DNA of 64,000 bases from Sphaerisporangium melleum. GTDB lineage: Bacteria > Actinomycetota > Actinomycetes > Streptosporangiales > Streptosporangiaceae. The number at the start of each line of letters is the position of its first letter. The stretch's first letter is position 1. The notes under the pieces are model-generated. The model was not told the DNA's origin, did no database searches, and saw only the letters and a list, made by a program, of their open reading frames with translations. The translations under genes were made by a program, and so were the position numbers. The stretch spans positions 41,808-105,807 of the forward strand of contig NZ_BMNT01000026.1 of the NCBI RefSeq assembly GCF_014646695.1, given 5' to 3'. Below, piece by piece: positions 1 through 13,709 of this stretch.

Positions 1-281
1 TCGACCGCGGCGGTGTCGTAGATGAAGGTGTCGCCCGCGTCGATCTCGACGATGTCGTGGACCAGCAGCATGGCCGTGACCCGGGCGAGATCGGCGCCCG
101 GCGGGGCGTACTCGGCGAAGACCATCGCCAGCATGCCGAGGTACCACGAGTGCTCGGCGTCGTTCTCCCTGCGGGAGCCGTCCATCAGGGTCGTGCGGCG
201 CAGTACGCGCTTGAGTTTGTCGATTTCGACGACGAAACCGACCTGGGCCGGCAGACGTTCCTCATCAGGCACGGTGGTCAC
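1..281 (-). CDS. HD-domain metal-dependent hydrolase (YfbR-like), 3' part cut by window edge
   Basis: Only the N-terminal ~93 residues are inside the window; the gene continues past base 1. The visible part has the HD-superfamily pattern: His in NDAEHSWYLG at about residue 42 and the His-Asp doublet in MLLVHDIVEID at about residue 75. HD enzymes bind divalent metal and cleave phosphoesters; this subgroup often acts on 5'-deoxynucleotides, but the substrate here is not deducible. An in-frame TAG at 291-293 limits the start to GTG at 287, 281 or 272. I chose 281 because it gives the usual short MTTVPDEER-type leader. The gene lies downstream of and co-directional with katA but is separated from it by a strong hairpin. 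Confidence 0.8.
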   Translation of the reverse strand, partial: MTTVPDEERLPAQVGFVVEIDKLKRVLRRTTLMDGSRRENDAEHSWYLGMLAMVFAEYAPPGADLARVTAMLLVHDIVEIDAGDTFIYDTAAV

Positions 282-407
282 CGCCACAGCCTAATACGCG
301 GGGCCCCGCGGCTTTCGTCCCCCGACACGCGGGCGCGGCGGCCCGGAGGCGTCCACCACCGCCCGAGCACTGGTCACGACCAGGCGATGGGACGGGATCG
401 CGAAGGG

Positions 408-442
408 GATCGGCCCGCGGTCGGGGAGACCGCGGGCCGATC
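408..442 (-). terminator. Strong hairpin terminator after katA
   Basis: A perfect 15-bp inverted repeat (408-422 against 428-442) with a 5-nt loop starts 14 bp beyond the katA stop codon. There is no U-tract, as is usual for GC-rich actinobacterial terminators. It separates katA from the HD-domain gene. Confidence 0.75.
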
Positions 443-455
443 GCGGCGGCGCGGG

Positions 456-1904
456 TCAGGCGACGCCGAGACCCTGGGCGACGCCCTCGCCGAGGTCCTT
501 GTGGATGTTGCTCCAGTACTCGACGACGCGCTTCTTCATCTCGGCGGTGACCTCCGGGGCGGAGGCGTGGCCGACGATGTTGCTCACCAGGTGCTGCCGA
601 TCGGTGCCGGACAGCACGTTCTCCCACAGCGCGCGCGGCTGCACGAAGTCGTCGTCCTCGGCGTGCCTCTGGTAGGCGCTGCGGATGATCTCACCGGCGA
701 TGTGGTAGTTCTCGCCGGCGAACAGCGACGGGTCGGCGGCCGGCCCGCCGGCGCTGTTCGGCGCGTACACCGGGTCGGCCGGGTTGCTGACCCGCATCGC
801 GCCGTCCTTGTTGTAGCTGTGGACCGGCGACTTGGGCTGGTTGACCGGCAGCTGCAGGTAGTTGGTGCCGATGCGGTAGCGGTGGGCGTCGGGGTAGGAG
901 AACAGCCGGCCCTGGAGCATCTTGTCCGGGGAGGCGCCGATGCCGGGCACGAGGTTGGCCGGCTCGAAGGCGGCCTGCTCGACCTCGGCGAAGTAGTTCT
1001 CCGGGTTGCGGTTGAGGGTGAAGCTCCCGATCGTGATCTCGGGGTAGTCGGCGTGCGGCCACACCTTGGTCAGGTCGAAGGGGTTGAAGCGGTAGTCCGC
1101 GGCCGCCTCGAACGGCATGATCTGCACGTTCACCGTCCAAGACGGGTGGTCGCCGTTCCTGATCGCGGTGTGCAGGTCACGGAGGTGGAAGTCGGCGTCC
1201 TGCGCGACCACCGCGTCGGCCTCGGCGGCGGTGAAGTTCTTGACGCCCTGCTGGGTCTTGAAGTGGTACTTCACCCAGAACTTCTCGCCGGCCGCGTTGT
1301 ACCACAGGAAGGTGTGCGAGCCGAAGCCGTGCATGTGCCGCCAGCTCGCCGGGGTGCCGCGGTCGGTCATCAGGAAGGCGACCTGGTGGGCCGACTCGGG
1401 GGACAGCGTCCAGAAGTCCCACTGCATGTTGTGGTCGCGCAGGTGATTGTCGGCGCGGCGCTTCTGGCTGTGGATGAAGTCGGAGAACTTCGAGGGGTCG
1501 CGGATGAAGAAGATCGGTGTGTTGTTGCCGACGATGTCGTAGTTGCCGTCCTCGGTGTAGAACTTGATCGCGAAGCCGCGCGGGTCGCGGGCGGTGTCGG
1601 CGCTGCCGAGCTCGCCGGCCACGGTGGAGAAGCGCAGGAAGAGGTCGGTCTCCTTGCCCTTCTGGAAGAGCCCGGCCTTGGTGAACTGGCTGACGTCCTC
1701 GGTGATCCGCAGGACGCCGTACGCGCCGCCGCCCTTGGCGTGCACCACGCGCTCGGGAACGCGCTCGCGGCTGAACTGGGCCATCTTCTGGATGACGTAG
1801 TGGTCCTGCAGCAGCAAGGGACCGTTCGGGCCCACGGAGAGCGAGAACTCGTCGCTCGGCGCGGGTATCCCCGCGTCGGTGGTGGTCACAGGCCGGTCGG
1901 TCAT
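456..1904 (-). CDS. katA: Monofunctional heme catalase (small-subunit type)
   Basis: Catalase that dismutates hydrogen peroxide to water and oxygen in the cytoplasm. At 482 aa it has the length of small-subunit (clade 3) catalases. Key residues are in place: distal His55 (RVVHAKGGGAYG), distal Asn128 (IVGNNTP) and the proximal heme ligand Tyr337 in RLFSYPDAHRYR. There is no flavodoxin-like C-terminal extension, so it is not the large HPII type. The start has a good AAAGGA ribosome site. It lies 82 bp after the fur-like gene on the same strand, the usual regulator-catalase pairing (catR/furA-cat) in actinomycetes, so peroxide-responsive control by that regulator is likely. Confidence 0.96.
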   Translation of the reverse strand: MTDRPVTTTDAGIPAPSDEFSLSVGPNGPLLLQDHYVIQKMAQFSRERVPERVVHAKGGGAYGVLRITEDVSQFTKAGLFQKGKETDLFLRFSTVAGELGSADTARDPRGFAIKFYTEDGNYDIVGNNTPIFFIRDPSKFSDFIHSQKRRADNHLRDHNMQWDFWTLSPESAHQVAFLMTDRGTPASWRHMHGFGSHTFLWYNAAGEKFWVKYHFKTQQGVKNFTAAEADAVVAQDADFHLRDLHTAIRNGDHPSWTVNVQIMPFEAAADYRFNPFDLTKVWPHADYPEITIGSFTLNRNPENYFAEVEQAAFEPANLVPGIGASPDKMLQGRLFSYPDAHRYRIGTNYLQLPVNQPKSPVHSYNKDGAMRVSNPADPVYAPNSAGGPAADPSLFAGENYHIAGEIIRSAYQRHAEDDDFVQPRALWENVLSGTDRQHLVSNIVGHASAPEVTAEMKKRVVEYWSNIHKDLGEGVAQGLGVA

Positions 1905-1986
1905 CGCGGTCCTTTCGGGTCAGCGTGGCGCGGAGCACACGCGCGTCCCGCTCCCACGGCTCTCGCGTGAGTGCGGTCGCGGGGGG

Positions 1987-2403
1987 TCAGTTGCTCCGCG
2001 AGAGGCATTCGGGGCAGGCGCCCCAATAGATCACGTCGGCCTCGTCCACCCGGAAGCCCGCGGCGTCCACCGGATCGAGGCAGGGGGCCTCTCCGGTCGC
2101 GCAGTCGACGTCGGCCACCTTGCCGCAGGCGCGGCAGACGAGGTGATGGTGGTTGTCGCCCACTCTCGCCTCGTAGCGAGCGGGGCTTCCCATGGGCTCG
2201 ATCCGGTTCAGGAGGCCGGCGCCGTGCATGGCGTGGAGTCCGTCGTAGATCGCTTGGAGGGACACGTGGCCGACGCGTTCGCGCACACCGCGGTAGATGG
2301 CGTCCACGTCGAGGTGGTCGCCCGATCTGACGGTGTGCAGGATCGCCATGCGGGCCGCGGTCACCCGCAACCCGGCATCGTGCAACAGCTCGACATCCCC
2401 CAC
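1987..2403 (-). CDS. Fur-family peroxide/iron regulator (FurA/CatR type)
   Basis: Winged-helix Fur-family repressor, 138 aa from GTG 2403. The N-terminal HTH reads LLHDAGLRVTAARMAIL; the metal region has HHHLVCRACGKV followed by a C-terminal CPEC, the structural zinc pair expected for Fur/PerR proteins. I prefer GTG at 2403 because AAGG lies the right distance upstream and homologues begin with a short GDVE-LL segment. A TTG at 2439 is in frame and would give 150 aa, but it would overlap the palindrome proposed as operator. It is followed by katA, so its main job is probably peroxide-dependent control of catalase and of itself. FurA against CatR cannot be decided from sequence alone. Confidence 0.88.
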   Translation of the reverse strand: MGDVELLHDAGLRVTAARMAILHTVRSGDHLDVDAIYRGVRERVGHVSLQAIYDGLHAMHGAGLLNRIEPMGSPARYEARVGDNHHHLVCRACGKVADVDCATGEAPCLDPVDAAGFRVDEADVIYWGACPECLSRSN

Positions 2404-2429
2404 GACCTGCACCTTAGGCGGTAAACCTG

Positions 2430-2440
2430 AATCATTCAAG
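2430..2440. promoter_or_regulatory. Candidate Fur/CatR operator (11-bp palindrome)
   Basis: TGAATCATTCA is a perfect palindrome around a central base, at the 5' edge of the fur-like gene. On the minus strand it directly follows TTGACT, a plausible -35 hexamer. AT-rich TGA-TCA dyads of this kind are typical Fur-family binding sites, and autoregulation is common in the family. Assignment is by position and symmetry only. Confidence 0.45.
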
Positions 2441-2531
2441 TCAAGGAACCTTCCCGGTCTGGCGATTTTCGATCGCCCCCCACATGGGGGTGGTGTCCAG
2501 ATCTGGGCGAAGGTGGCATGCTCTTGAGGCG

Positions 2532-3692
2532 ATGAGAACCCAGCCCTTGGCCGACGTTATGCCCGGATTGCCAGACATTTCCCCTCGGATGAAGCTTGCC
2601 CGCCGTGCCACGCGTGCCCGGCTGGCCTTCGCGGTCGCGGTCGCGATGCTGCCGGTCGTGGCGTGCTCGGCGGCGGAGTCCGCCGCACCGCCGGCCAGGA
2701 GCACCACGGGCGCCTCGAACACCTCCGGCGCGGCGACCGGCGAGCAGCGGGCCGAGAGCAAGCGCCGGCCGTTCACCATCGCCTTCGGCGGCGACGTGCA
2801 CTTCGAGGGCATGCTCAGGAACCGGCTGGCCACCCCGCGCACCGCGCTCGGCCCCATCTCGGGAGTGCTGCGCCGCGCGGACCTGTCGATGGTCAACCTG
2901 GAGACCGCGATCACGCAGGGCGGCACCCCCGCGCCGGGCAAGCAGTTCACCTTCCGCGCCCCGCCGTCCGCGCTCACCGCGCTCAAGGCGGCAGGGGTCG
3001 ACGTGGCCTCCATGGCCAACAACCACGGCATGGACTACATGGAGGGCGGGCTGCGTGACAGCCTGGCGGCGATCCGGCGCGCGCGGTTCCCCGTGGTCGG
3101 CATCGGCCGGGACGCCGCGGAGGCGTACCGCCCGTTCCGCAAGGTCGTCAACGGCAACCGGGTGGCGATCATCGGCGCCACGCAGGTGCTCGACTCCAAC
3201 CTCGTCCAGGCGTGGACGGCGACCGCCGGCAAGGGCGGGCTGGCGTCGGCCAAGAACGAGCAACGGCTGCTCCAGGCGGTCCGGCAGGCCCGTCGCACCT
3301 CCGACACGGTGATCGTCCATTTGCACTGGGGCACCGAGCTGCAGAAGTGCCCGAACGCCGCACAGCTCTCCTTGGCCCCCAAGCTGATCGCCGCCGGTGC
3401 CGACGTCATCGTCGGCGGCCACGCGCACATCCTGCTGGGCAGCGGCTATCTCAAGGGACGCTACGTCAACTACGGCATGGGCAACTTCGTCTTCTACAAC
3501 TCCGGTCCGCAGACCGGCCAGACGGGCGTGCTGACGCTGACCATCAACGGACGCAAGGTCCTGAAGGACCAGTGGACTCCGGCCCGGATCACCGGCGGCG
3601 TCCCGGTGCCGCTGACCGGCGCCGCGCGCACCCAGGCGGTGACGGGCTGGACGGCCCTGCGCGGATGCGCGGGGCTGAGCGCCCGCCCGTGA
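2532..3692 (+). CDS. CapA-family lipoprotein (calcineurin-like phosphoesterase fold)
   Basis: Probable surface lipoprotein of the CapA/PGA_cap family. Counting from the ATG at 2589, residues 1-26 form a signal peptide ending in a lipobox (LPVVAC, Cys26). The catalytic-type domain shows IAFGGDVHFEGM (about 67), VNLETAIT, ANNHGMDY (about 144), VHLHWGTE (about 245) and GGHAHILLG (about 277), which is the metallophosphoesterase pattern of CapA proteins. The start is uncertain: ATG 2532 (given) or ATG 2589, the latter giving a classical lipoprotein leader of 367 aa. Family members are linked to poly-gamma-glutamate or capsule metabolism, but no cap operon is nearby, so the substrate is unknown. 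It is divergent from the fur-like gene. Confidence 0.8.
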   Translation: MRTQPLADVMPGLPDISPRMKLARRATRARLAFAVAVAMLPVVACSAAESAAPPARSTTGASNTSGAATGEQRAESKRRPFTIAFGGDVHFEGMLRNRLATPRTALGPISGVLRRADLSMVNLETAITQGGTPAPGKQFTFRAPPSALTALKAAGVDVASMANNHGMDYMEGGLRDSLAAIRRARFPVVGIGRDAAEAYRPFRKVVNGNRVAIIGATQVLDSNLVQAWTATAGKGGLASAKNEQRLLQAVRQARRTSDTVIVHLHWGTELQKCPNAAQLSLAPKLIAAGADVIVGGHAHILLGSGYLKGRYVNYGMGNFVFYNSGPQTGQTGVLTLTINGRKVLKDQWTPARITGGVPVPLTGAARTQAVTGWTALRGCAGLSARP

Positions 3693-3714
3693 TCGCCGCG
3701 CCGGCGCCCCATAG

Positions 3715-4066
3715 AGGTGCTCGGCGTCGAAGGCCGCGGTGAAGATGCGCAGCGACTGCCTGCGCGCCGAGTTCGCCGACGAGGGCATCAGGCTGAGCGT
3801 GATCTGCCCGGTGTTCATTTCCACCCCCATCGCTGGCAGAGCGGTCCACCACGGTGTGGACCGCTCCATGAGCGTGGCGGGCGGGAATCCGCCCAAGCGG
3901 GTCCGCCGCGCACCTCCTGTGTGCCGTCCACCGGAACACGGCGGTCGTCCCGGTGAACGCCGAGGGGAAAATCGGATATGCGCTTTTCGGTATTTCGCCG
4001 TCGCTGTTGCGGGGAATCGCCCGCATTATGGATTCCGATAGAGGACGTCTGGCGGGGAAGTACTGA
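3715..4066 (+). pseudogene. Remnant of a short-chain dehydrogenase (C-terminal third, frameshifted)
   Basis: Frame 1 from 3721 encodes SASKAAVKMRSDCLRAEFAD and then RLSVICPVFISTPI, the YxxxK helix and following PG-type strand of a classical SDR. The catalytic Tyr position is Cys (TGC at 3718-3720) and a TAG lies in frame at 3712. Coding then moves to frame 2, which reads NTAVVPVNAEGKIGYAL and ends MDSDRGRLAGKY at TGA 4064-4066, a normal SDR C-terminus. The Rossmann N-terminus is absent. So about two-thirds of the gene is lost and at least one frameshift is present. The intact TetR gene 23 bp downstream was probably the regulator of this dehydrogenase. Confidence 0.75.
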
Positions 4067-4089
4067 CCGCGGCGCCGTAAAAGGGCAAG

Positions 4090-4779
4090 ATGAAGTCTGT
4101 GTCAGGGCTGCCCATCACCGGATGTCACGACGACGACCAGATGCCGCTGCGCCGAAGACCTTCGCAGCGCCGCAGCCTGCGTCGCGTCGAACGCATGCTC
4201 GATGCGTGTGCGGAGTTGCTCGACGAGGTCGGTTACGAGGCGCTGTCGACGACGCGTATCGCCGAGCGGGCGAACGTCGCCATCGGATCGGTCTATCAGT
4301 TCTTTCCCGACAAACGGGCGATCACCCAGGCGCTGACCCAGCGCAATGTGGACTTATTCATCTCCCGGGTCGGCAAGCGTTTCATGACCGAGGACTACTC
4401 CGGCTGGTGGCACGCGGTCGACGCGATCATCGACGTGTACGTCGAGATGCACCGGAGCGTTCCAGGGTTCCACGCGCTGCGGTTCGGCGACGCGGTCGAC
4501 CTCAACCTGCTCGACTCGGTGGCGGAGAACAGCACCGTCATCGCGGGGCGGCTGCGCGGGCTGCTGCTCGCCGAGTTCGGCATGGCCGACAGTGAGGAGC
4601 TCGACCTGTGCCTCACCGTGGCCGTCGAGGCCGGTGGTGCGGTGCTCGCGCTGGCCTTCCGGCGCGACCCCTCCGGCGACCCGCCTCTGGTGACGGAGGC
4701 CAAGCGGCTGATCCGCGGCTATCTGTCCAGCCAGCTCCGCTCCCCGGGCGACGCCCGCGACGAGCCGCGGACCGCCTGA
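4090..4779 (+). CDS. TetR-family transcriptional regulator
   Basis: 229-aa TetR-type repressor. The N-terminal HTH spans roughly residues 32-78 and carries the family signature: LSTTRIAERANVAIGSVYQF followed by PDKRAITQAL. The C-terminal ligand domain has no specific signature. ATG 4090 has an AAGGG ribosome site at normal spacing; ATG 4141 is an alternative. It follows the SDR remnant, consistent with a former SDR-TetR pair that lost its enzyme; the present target is unknown. It converges with the small membrane-protein gene, leaving a 3-bp gap between the stop codons. Confidence 0.9.
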   Translation: MKSVSGLPITGCHDDDQMPLRRRPSQRRSLRRVERMLDACAELLDEVGYEALSTTRIAERANVAIGSVYQFFPDKRAITQALTQRNVDLFISRVGKRFMTEDYSGWWHAVDAIIDVYVEMHRSVPGFHALRFGDAVDLNLLDSVAENSTVIAGRLRGLLLAEFGMADSEELDLCLTVAVEAGGAVLALAFRRDPSGDPPLVTEAKRLIRGYLSSQLRSPGDARDEPRTA

Positions 4780-4782
4780 GCC

Positions 4783-5043
4783 TCAGCCCTCCCGGTTCCC
4801 GGACCGGACCGCCGGCGCCCACGGCGGGATGTTGCGCTCGCCGGAGCCTGGCTCGCACGAAGAGGTGACCTGCCGTACGGTCTGGCGGGCCGCCTGGAGC
4901 TCGGCCCGCAGCCGGACCAGCTCCTGGTGCTGCCGGTCGGCCGTCTCCAGCCGGGCGGTGGCGTACCCGACGGTGCCGGGGACGGCCGCGGCCACCAGGG
5001 CCGCACAGGCGAGGGCGAAGGTCGTCTGCCAGGACATGTCCAT
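4783..5043 (-). CDS. Small membrane-anchored hypothetical protein with coiled coil
   Basis: Not recognised as a named family. The 86-aa product starts at ATG 5043, which has GGAG six bases upstream. Residues 5-27 form one hydrophobic helix (WQTTFALACAALVAAAVPG). It is followed by a heptad-like charged stretch (LETADRQHQELVRLRAEL), suggesting a short coiled coil, and a Pro/Gly-rich tail with one Cys. It is likely anchored by its N-terminus. It converges with the TetR gene and has no obvious partner. Confidence 0.6.
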   Translation of the reverse strand: MDMSWQTTFALACAALVAAAVPGTVGYATARLETADRQHQELVRLRAELQAARQTVRQVTSSCEPGSGERNIPPWAPAVRSGNREG

Positions 5044-5189
5044 CGCAGCTCCTTCGAAGAGCGGGTGACGTTCCAGGCGAGTCGAATATGCCCTTCGCCC
5101 CGCACGACACACTGCGGGTAGTCAAACATGTGCAAATCAGGACGTAAGTAATGCCTGCCGTTGTCCCCGCACGGTGGAGCGGCGCTCGG

Positions 5190-5195
5190 TAATCT
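5190..5195 (+). promoter_or_regulatory. -10 hexamer (TAATCT) of a leaderless gene
   Basis: TAATCT ends 6 nt before the GTG at 5202 and there is no ribosome site, so transcription probably begins at or next to the start codon. Confidence 0.45.
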
Positions 5196-5201
5196 CGTCT
5201 T

Positions 5202-5741
5202 GTGGCACATGTGACACGTGAGCAGCTTGATCGTCTGCTCGAACAGGCTCTCCTCGACGACGACCACGGAACACTGGCGGGGAGGCTCGACGACCTGGCG
5301 CGCGGCTACGCGTCAGGAGAGGTGTCCCGTGCCGCGATCCTCGTGCTCGCCGCCGAGGAGTGGCGGCAGGCGGGCCAGCCGGCCCGGGCCCTCGAATGCT
5401 TCCACCGGGCGCTGGACGACGGCGGCGAAGTGAGCGTCGATCCCCGGGCGGGCATCGCCGACACCCTGTTCGAGCTCGACCGACCCGACGAGGCCCGCGA
5501 GCTGGTCGAGTCGATCAAGGCGGACGGGAACGTCGACCCCAGCACCGCCCTGAACGTCGCCGAGACCTTGCTGGCCTACGGCGACCCGCGGGCCGCCCAC
5601 GAGTGGGCCACCGAGGGCATCCGCGCGGGAGAGGGGCCGCCCGGCATCCGCGACGCGCTGCTGCGCACGCGCTACCGCATCCGCGTCGACCTCGGCCTCC
5701 CCGAAGACGACCTCGACGCCCTCCTCGACGCCTCCCGCTGA
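5202..5741 (+). CDS. TPR-like helical hypothetical protein
   Basis: 179-aa soluble, acidic, almost entirely helical protein. The repeating pattern (AAEEWRQAGQPARALECFHR at about 50-70, then ADTLFELDRPDEARELVESI and AETLLAYGDPRAAHEWATEG) matches tetratricopeptide-like helix pairs, normally protein-protein interaction scaffolds. No enzymatic motif is visible. GTG 5202 follows a -10 hexamer by 6 nt and is probably read as a leaderless message. It stands alone between divergent and convergent neighbours, so its partner is unknown. Confidence 0.75.
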   Translation: MAHVTREQLDRLLEQALLDDDHGTLAGRLDDLARGYASGEVSRAAILVLAAEEWRQAGQPARALECFHRALDDGGEVSVDPRAGIADTLFELDRPDEARELVESIKADGNVDPSTALNVAETLLAYGDPRAAHEWATEGIRAGEGPPGIRDALLRTRYRIRVDLGLPEDDLDALLDASR

Positions 5742-5858
5742 GGAAGCCGGGGCCGCGATGCGGAAGAACGCGGCGCTCGGCGTGGGCGGCCCCGCCTCAG
5801 GGCCGGGCTCTCATCGGCGGGCGGTCCCGTTCACCGTCCTCTTTCGGGTGCGCCGGGG

Positions 5859-6455
5859 TCAGCGGACGCGCAGGCCGGCGACCGTGGTGCCGGTCGCCGG
5901 TTCGGTGCCGACCTCGGCGTCCAGCGCGCCCGGGACGTGCGCGGACACCGGGGCGGGAAGGGGCTCGGGGTCCACCGGCAGGCCGTTCACCCCGGCGACC
6001 ACGCCCGGCGCGCCGACCGTGTGCCGCCCCTGCCCGTCCTCGTGGCGCAGGACGCCCTGTGCGGTCCGGGCCTCGCCGTAGGCCGCGCGGTTCGCGGCCA
6101 TGCCCTTGAGCAGGAGCGGCAGGCCGATGCCGCGCACGATGGCCGGCAGGTCGGTGAGGCCGATCACCGCGGAGGTGTGGGCCGGCAGACCCGGCGAGCG
6201 CCCGACGTGCTCGAAGCTGAGGAGCAGGTCGCCCTGGCCGTGCGGCGCGGCCGGAGCCGCCGGCACGGGCGGCGCCGGAACCGGGACCGGGACCGGCCGC
6301 TCGTCGGTCCGCGAGGTGACGACGGGCGGGTGCGCGCCGGGAACGGTGGCCTCGTCGGACCGCGCGGCGGCGGAGGTGCCGCCCGTCCCCAGGCAGACCG
6401 TGCCCGCCGCGACGGCCATCGCGAGCATGCCCTTGATGTGCAGTGAACGAATCAT
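5859..6455 (-). CDS. Secreted hypothetical protein with Pro-rich linker
   Basis: Unrecognised 198-aa exported protein. Residues 1-31 are a Sec-type signal peptide (basic MIRSLHIK, hydrophobic core, Ala-X-Ala-like end). It is followed by a Pro/Val/Ala-rich spacer (PVPVPVPAPPVPAAPAAP at about 55-72) and a ~120-aa domain with no Cys and no familiar motif. The start is supported by GGGAG at 5 nt spacing. The gene is convergent with the TPR gene and lies upstream of nothing on its own strand, so context gives no function. Confidence 0.6.
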   Translation of the reverse strand: MIRSLHIKGMLAMAVAAGTVCLGTGGTSAAARSDEATVPGAHPPVVTSRTDERPVPVPVPAPPVPAAPAAPHGQGDLLLSFEHVGRSPGLPAHTSAVIGLTDLPAIVRGIGLPLLLKGMAANRAAYGEARTAQGVLRHEDGQGRHTVGAPGVVAGVNGLPVDPEPLPAPVSAHVPGALDAEVGTEPATGTTVAGLRVR

Positions 6456-6522
6456 GAAGACTCCCTGACTACTTTTCGTGCCTTGCCGAGCACCGAAGGT
6501 AGCCAGGGAGTCCCATCGTCGG

Positions 6523-6537
6523 CGGGTCGTTGACCCG
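6523..6537 (-). terminator. Weak hairpin after clpB
   Basis: A 6-bp stem (CGGGTC/GACCCG) with a 3-nt loop starts 15 bp beyond the clpB stop. It is the only candidate end signal for the heat-shock operon in this gap; there is no U-tract. Confidence 0.35.
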
Positions 6538-6552
6538 ATGCTGGGGAAATCC

Positions 6553-9132
<2,580 letters not shown>

Positions 9133-9352
9133 GCCTACCTTGCCTTTCTCGCATGGCGGATCGCCGGACGCCCGCCCGGCCCGCGCTGCTCCGCCTGGTG
9201 CCACGTCGCTCCGCACTGTGCCGGCGTCGCTCCGCTATATGGGGTGCTCCCCGGCCCGGGCTGCGCGAACGCGCCGGGGCGGGGTGGTGTCGATGGGGCC
9301 GCGCGGCCCGGGGCGGTGCCGGCCGGGCCGCGGCGTGGACGTGCGCCGCCGC

Positions 9353-9700
9353 TCACGCGGGAGGCAGTTGGTACTGGATCAGCGCACGGATCATCGCCAG
9401 CTCGCCGCGGAGACGGCCGATCTCCTCACGCATGCGGAGGTTCTCGGTCTCCAGGGCGAGGATGCGCTTGATGCCCGCCAGGTTGATGCCCTCCTCCTGG
9501 GAGAGCCGCTGGACCTCGCGGAGCAGCACGATGTCCCTGGTGGAGTACAGCCGGCCCCGTCCGGCCGTCCGGCCCGGACTGACCAGGCCGAGACGATCGT
9601 ACTGCCGGAGTGTCTGCGGGTGCAGCCCGGAAAGCTGAGCGGCCACCGAGATGACGTACACCGGGGTGTCGTCGGACAGGTCGAAGTAGTTGGCGTCCAT
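9353..9700 (-). CDS. hspR: Heat-shock repressor HspR (MerR family)
   Basis: 115-aa MerR-family repressor. The N-terminal winged HTH contains VYVISVAAQLSGLHPQTLRQ and YDRLGLVSPGRTAGRGRLYS, followed by the EEGINLAGIKRIL segment and a C-terminal coiled-coil helix (ETENLRMREEIGRLRGEL), all typical of HspR. In Streptomyces and mycobacteria, HspR binds HAIR inverted repeats with DnaK as corepressor. Two such repeats are present upstream of dnaK here, so the operon should be self-limiting. AAAGGAGG ribosome site, 22 bp after dnaJ. Confidence 0.96.
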   Translation of the reverse strand: MDANYFDLSDDTPVYVISVAAQLSGLHPQTLRQYDRLGLVSPGRTAGRGRLYSTRDIVLLREVQRLSQEEGINLAGIKRILALETENLRMREEIGRLRGELAMIRALIQYQLPPA

Positions 9701-9722
9701 CGGCGTCGCCTCCTTTCGAGGG

Positions 9723-10904
9723 CTACTCGGTCTGCGCCTGCCTCAGCAGCTCGGCGCGTGGGTCCGCGCTTTCGGAGACCGCGCGGTACTCCTCGAGCGC
9801 GGCCCGCTCCTTGTCGTCGAGGCGCTGGGGAACCGTCACCTCGACGGTGGCCAGCAGATCACCTTTGGTGCCGTCCTTGCGGGTGACACCCCGGCCGCGC
9901 ACGCGGAACGTGCGGCCGTTCGGAGTGCCCTCGGGGATCCGCAGGGTCACCGGCATGCCCTGGAGCACCGGCACCTTGATCTCGGCGCCCAGCGCCGCCT
10001 CGGCGAAGGTCACCGGGACGGTGATGGTCAGGTTGTCGCCCGACCGGCCGAAGATCGCATGGGGTTTCACGTGAATCTGGACGTACAGATCGCCGGCCGG
10101 GCCGCCGTTCTCGCCGGGCGCGCCCTTGCCCTTGAGCCTGATGCGCTGGCCGTCGGCCACACCCGCCGGGATGCGCGCCTGGAGGGTGCGGGTGCTCTTG
10201 CCGCGCCCGCTGCCCTCGCAGACGGGGCAGGGGTCGTCGACGAGGAGCCCGCGGCCCTTGCAGTCGCGGCACGGCTCGGAGAAGGCGAAGTTGCCGAGGT
10301 TACGGCTCGCCGCGCCGGTGCCCTCGCAGGTCGGGCAGACCCGAGGAGTGGTGCCGGCCTTGGCGCCGGTGCCGCTGCACGCCTCGCACGCCGAGGAGCT
10401 GGTGAGCCGCAGGGCCACCGTCGTGCCGTCCACGGCCTCCATGAACGACAGCGTGACCTCGGACTCGATGTCCTGGCCCCGGCGGGGCCGGGTGGTCGTG
10501 GTGGTGCGCCCGCCACGGTTGAACAGGCCGCCGAACAGGTCGCCGATGCGCTCACCCGTGCCGCCGCTCTGCGCCGACCCTCCGAACAGGTCGCCGAACT
10601 CGAACGGGAAACCACCACCGGCGCCACCGCGGGGGGCGCCGCCCCCCGCGTATCCGCCGAGACCCGACCCGAACAGCGCGCGCGCCTCGTCGTACTCCTT
10701 GCGGCGCTTGCTGTCGGACAGGACGTCATAGGCCTCCGAGACCTGCTTGAACTTGGCCTCGGTCTCCGTGTTGCCCTGGTTGGCGTCCGGGTGGTACTTC
10801 CTGGCCAGTCTCCGGTACGCCTTCTTGATCTCTTCGGCGGTGGCGGTCTTCGACACACCAAGGACCGCGTAATAGTCCTTCTCCAGGTAGTCCTTGGTGC
10901 TCAT
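9723..10904 (-). CDS. dnaJ: Co-chaperone DnaJ (type I Hsp40)
   Basis: 393-aa type I J-protein that delivers substrates to DnaK and stimulates its ATPase. J-domain at residues 10-75 with the HPD motif in [10 protein letters not shown]; Gly/Phe-rich linker ([11 protein letters not shown]); four zinc-finger CxxCxGxG repeats ([32 protein letters not shown]) at about 155-225; C-terminal substrate domain. It is the DnaJ1-type copy expected inside a dnaK operon. GAAGGA ribosome site; a 35-bp gap follows grpE. Confidence 0.97.
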   Translation of the reverse strand: MSTKDYLEKDYYAVLGVSKTATAEEIKKAYRRLARKYHPDANQGNTETEAKFKQVSEAYDVLSDSKRRKEYDEARALFGSGLGGYAGGGAPRGGAGGGFPFEFGDLFGGSAQSGGTGERIGDLFGGLFNRGGRTTTTTRPRRGQDIESEVTLSFMEAVDGTTVALRLTSSSACEACSGTGAKAGTTPRVCPTCEGTGAASRNLGNFAFSEPCRDCKGRGLLVDDPCPVCEGSGRGKSTRTLQARIPAGVADGQRIRLKGKGAPGENGGPAGDLYVQIHVKPHAIFGRSGDNLTITVPVTFAEAALGAEIKVPVLQGMPVTLRIPEGTPNGRTFRVRGRGVTRKDGTKGDLLATVEVTVPQRLDDKERAALEEYRAVSESADPRAELLRQAQTE

Positions 10905-10939
10905 CTATCGCTTCCTTCGTGACCCAAAGGGATGGTCGC

Positions 10940-13653
<2,714 letters not shown>

Positions 13654-13709
13654 TCACCCGCTCACCGGTTCCGGCCCAGGATGTGCGGCATCCGGTGCAC
13701 GCTAGGGAC

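Noticed and set aside
57-1970. 637-aa plus-strand open frame across the catalase gene
   Set aside because: It is the GC-rich antisense shadow of katA: Val/Gly/Ala/Arg-rich with no domain, while the minus strand encodes a perfect catalase.
3589-4026. 145-aa minus-strand frame over the SDR remnant
   Set aside because: The plus-strand frames carry recognisable SDR motifs; the minus frame does not.
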